Origin: an uncultured Eubacteriales bacterium | GTDB taxonomy: Bacteria > Bacillota > Clostridia > Peptostreptococcales > Anaerovoracaceae | DNA: 5,725 nt | Direction: 5' to 3' | Assembly: GCA_959021945.1 (NCBI GenBank) | Contig: CAUEYG010000129.1 | Location: 1 to 5,725, forward strand | Part shown: piece by piece, positions 4,437 through 5,725 of the stretch | Position numbering within the stretch: the first letter of the stretch is position 1 | Layout: every line of letters starts with the position of its first letter | Program-made: the position numbers and the translations under genes | The notes under the pieces: model-generated | Database searches by the model: none | Told to the model about the DNA's origin: nothing | Seen by the model: the letters and a program-made list of their open reading frames with translations, nothing else

Positions 4437-5287
4437 AGGCTCGATTCCTTTTCACTGAGAGCGTATAAACTGCGCACCGCCCCCATGATGATGTTCCACT
4501 CCAGATCTGCCGCATAGGAAAATTTTTTGCGGTACGATTCCCAAAGTTTCTGCATAACCGAGCTGTTCTCCACTTCCTCAAAAACTTCGGCAGCTTCTGC
4601 AAGATGTCGTTCTGTCCCGCGTTTGTGAGCAGTGGCCCGCAGCGCATCATGGAGAATCTGAGGGTCCAATGTATTCCCATGCAGCTGTTCCAGAATATAA
4701 ATGTCATAGAAATCTCTCATGCGGGTGTTGGTGGTAGTTCTGGTAATGATCGTTTCCAGCTTTTCGGCCAGAACCGTTTCCAGATTGTACGCCCAAATAT
4801 CAATGGAGCGATCTTCCAGCATCAGCTTGAAAGAGTAGCGGATCTCCCTGGGGGTAATGGCATCCCCTGTGGAAATGTCAATCTTCAAAGGCGTCACCAC
4901 ACCGTCAAAGGTTGTAGTCATATTTACGCGAATCCCCGGATATTCCGCCTCATCCATAATCTCCGAAATACTTTTCAGCTGGAATTTGACGCCATCATCA
5001 AGCGGGACACTCACAATAGCGGAAATCAAATTCTCTATGTCCTCCACATTGACATTGGCTCCTTTTACAGTAGCGTCCAAATCCATCGTGGAACGGGCAT
5101 CCAGACCAACCATAGCCGCTACCAGCATACCGCCTTTCAGAATAAATTTGTCACGATATTCAGAAAGGGAGATACGCTCCAGAAAACGCTCCATCATGTA
5201 GTTCCGCATCAAGAGCTGGGCGTCCGCAGATTTTTTTCTGGAAAGATTGCGGATCAGATCCTTCAACTGCCTTGCTGTTTTTATCAT
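4433..5287 (-). CDS. abiEii: AbiEii nucleotidyltransferase toxin, type IV TA system
   Basis: A 284-residue protein with the motifs of the AbiEii/AbiGii family (DNA polymerase beta-like nucleotidyltransferases). KGGM (51-54) with STMDLDATV (66-74; Asp69 and Asp71 as metal-binding pair), LKIDIS (134-139; Asp137), EKLETI (175-180; Lys176) and RMRDFYDIYIL (189-199; Asp192 and Asp195) are all present, so it is likely active. Members cause abortive phage infection and growth arrest; characterised relatives transfer nucleotides to RNA such as the tRNA acceptor end. The cognate antitoxin AbiEi lies directly upstream with a 4-base ATGA overlap. GGAGGT (5294-5299) serves the start at 5287. Its own stop overlaps the next gene by ATGA. 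Inferred role here: element maintenance or phage defence. Confidence 0.94.
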   Translation of the reverse strand: MIKTARQLKDLIRNLSRKKSADAQLLMRNYMMERFLERISLSEYRDKFILKGGMLVAAMVGLDARSTMDLDATVKGANVNVEDIENLISAIVSVPLDDGVKFQLKSISEIMDEAEYPGIRVNMTTTFDGVVTPLKIDISTGDAITPREIRYSFKLMLEDRSIDIWAYNLETVLAEKLETIITRTTTNTRMRDFYDIYILEQLHGNTLDPQILHDALRATAHKRGTERHLAEAAEVFEEVENSSVMQKLWESYRKKFSYAADLEWNIIMGAVRSLYALSEKESSL

Positions 5288-5725
5288 AAAAGCACCTCCA
5301 AATACTGCCGCAGAATTTTTTCTACCCGGAACATACCGGCATACCGCATCAATGTCCGCAGGTCTTTGTCTTTTCTTCTGGCATACATCTTTAATGCCCC
5401 TTGAAAAGTCTGCATCTCCATGTTGTTCCTGCTGCGGAGCAGGTCGCAGATGGTGCGCTCCAGGTCATAGACAGGAACTGTATGCCCAAATGGTGTCTGA
5501 GCCGTTGTCAGGCCCACCCCATGCAGTTCCGCCTTAATGGTGAATACCTGTACGCCCTCTGCTTTCAGCTTGGAGGGATTATATCCGGTCTTGACTGTGA
5601 CCGTATATTCCAGCGGCTCGCGGTCTGTCAGATCGTGAAAAAATAAAGCTGTCTCATGGGAAAACACTGCCTGTTCGACCCGCAGATGAAGTAAGTACAT
5701 GGCATCGACCCAGGCATCCTTGGAA
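5284..5725 (-). CDS. abiEi: AbiEi family antitoxin (N-terminus beyond right edge)
   Basis: The last 146 residues are visible and the frame stays open to base 5725, reading ...SKDAWVDAMYLLHLR. The Met at 5700 is therefore internal, not the start. The fragment has the AbiEi core: VFSHETALFFHDLTDREP, then YTVTVKTGYNPSKL, then VYDLERTICDLLR and a helical end (LRTLMRYAGMFRVEKILRQYLEVLL). The missing N-terminal part should hold a winged-HTH domain of about 50-60 residues that, in studied AbiEi proteins, binds the operon promoter and represses it. AbiEi counters AbiEii without forming a stable complex (type IV). The stop at 5284-5286 overlaps the abiEii start (ATGA). The promoter of this operon lies outside the window. 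Confidence 0.92.
   Translation of the reverse strand, partial: SKDAWVDAMYLLHLRVEQAVFSHETALFFHDLTDREPLEYTVTVKTGYNPSKLKAEGVQVFTIKAELHGVGLTTAQTPFGHTVPVYDLERTICDLLRSRNNMEMQTFQGALKMYARRKDKDLRTLMRYAGMFRVEKILRQYLEVLL

Noticed and set aside
4604..5404. Long plus-strand open frame of 266 codons
   Set aside because: It is antisense to abiEii and the end of abiEi. The toxin has all its catalytic motifs on the minus strand.
5284..5700. AbiEi as a complete 138-residue protein starting at 5700
   Set aside because: The frame continues to the window edge with family-like residues (SKDAWVDA), and family members are longer with an N-terminal HTH domain. The Met at 5700 is internal.

Overview
The window looks like part of an integrative/mobilizable element from a gut-type Bacillota (Clostridia). 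The evidence is strong AGGAGG-type ribosome binding sites, XRE-family regulators, a BcrR/BcrA-type peptide-antibiotic response locus, a MOB_P-type relaxase and an AbiE toxin-antitoxin module, all packed together. No chromosomal housekeeping gene is visible. Base composition changes along the window. The left part (about 1-2450) is AT-rich (for example 17 G/C in 1501-1560), and the part from about 2500 rightward is near or above 50% GC (33 G/C in 3241-3300). This suggests a mosaic of at least two sources.

Left region (1-1452, all minus strand): a small winged-HTH/excisionase-like protein, a membrane-anchored XRE regulator of BcrR type (N-terminal HTH plus four hydrophobic segments) and the first 156 residues of a BcrA-type ABC ATPase that runs off the left edge. 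Between regulator and ATPase lie a good sigma-A promoter and two copies of GACA-N7-TGTC. That is the binding motif I recall being reported for Enterococcus faecalis BcrR, and it sits upstream of the -35 as expected for an activator. The distal copy is also the stem of the regulator's own terminator. This is the best-supported regulatory circuit in the window.

Middle (1453-2348): an AT-rich divergent promoter region with a 19-bp palindrome over the minus-strand -10, a plus-strand XRE regulator, a bidirectional terminator, and a 98-residue minus-strand protein of unknown function with its own promoter.

Junction (2349-2632): no credible gene. The stretch from about 2451 to 2615 is a dense cluster of inverted repeats directly downstream of the relaxase. 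Its main hairpin exposes an ATCCTG sequence resembling IncP-type nic sites, so it is a candidate oriT.

Right region (2633-5725, all minus strand): reading right to left, abiEi (N-terminus beyond the window), abiEii, a small four-cysteine zinc-ribbon-like protein, then the relaxase. The first three are joined by two successive ATGA stop/start overlaps, so the small protein is translationally coupled to the toxin. A hairpin plus T-tract separates this module from the relaxase. The tight third gene is not part of the classical two-gene AbiE system as I know it, and it is the most interesting possibly undescribed component here.
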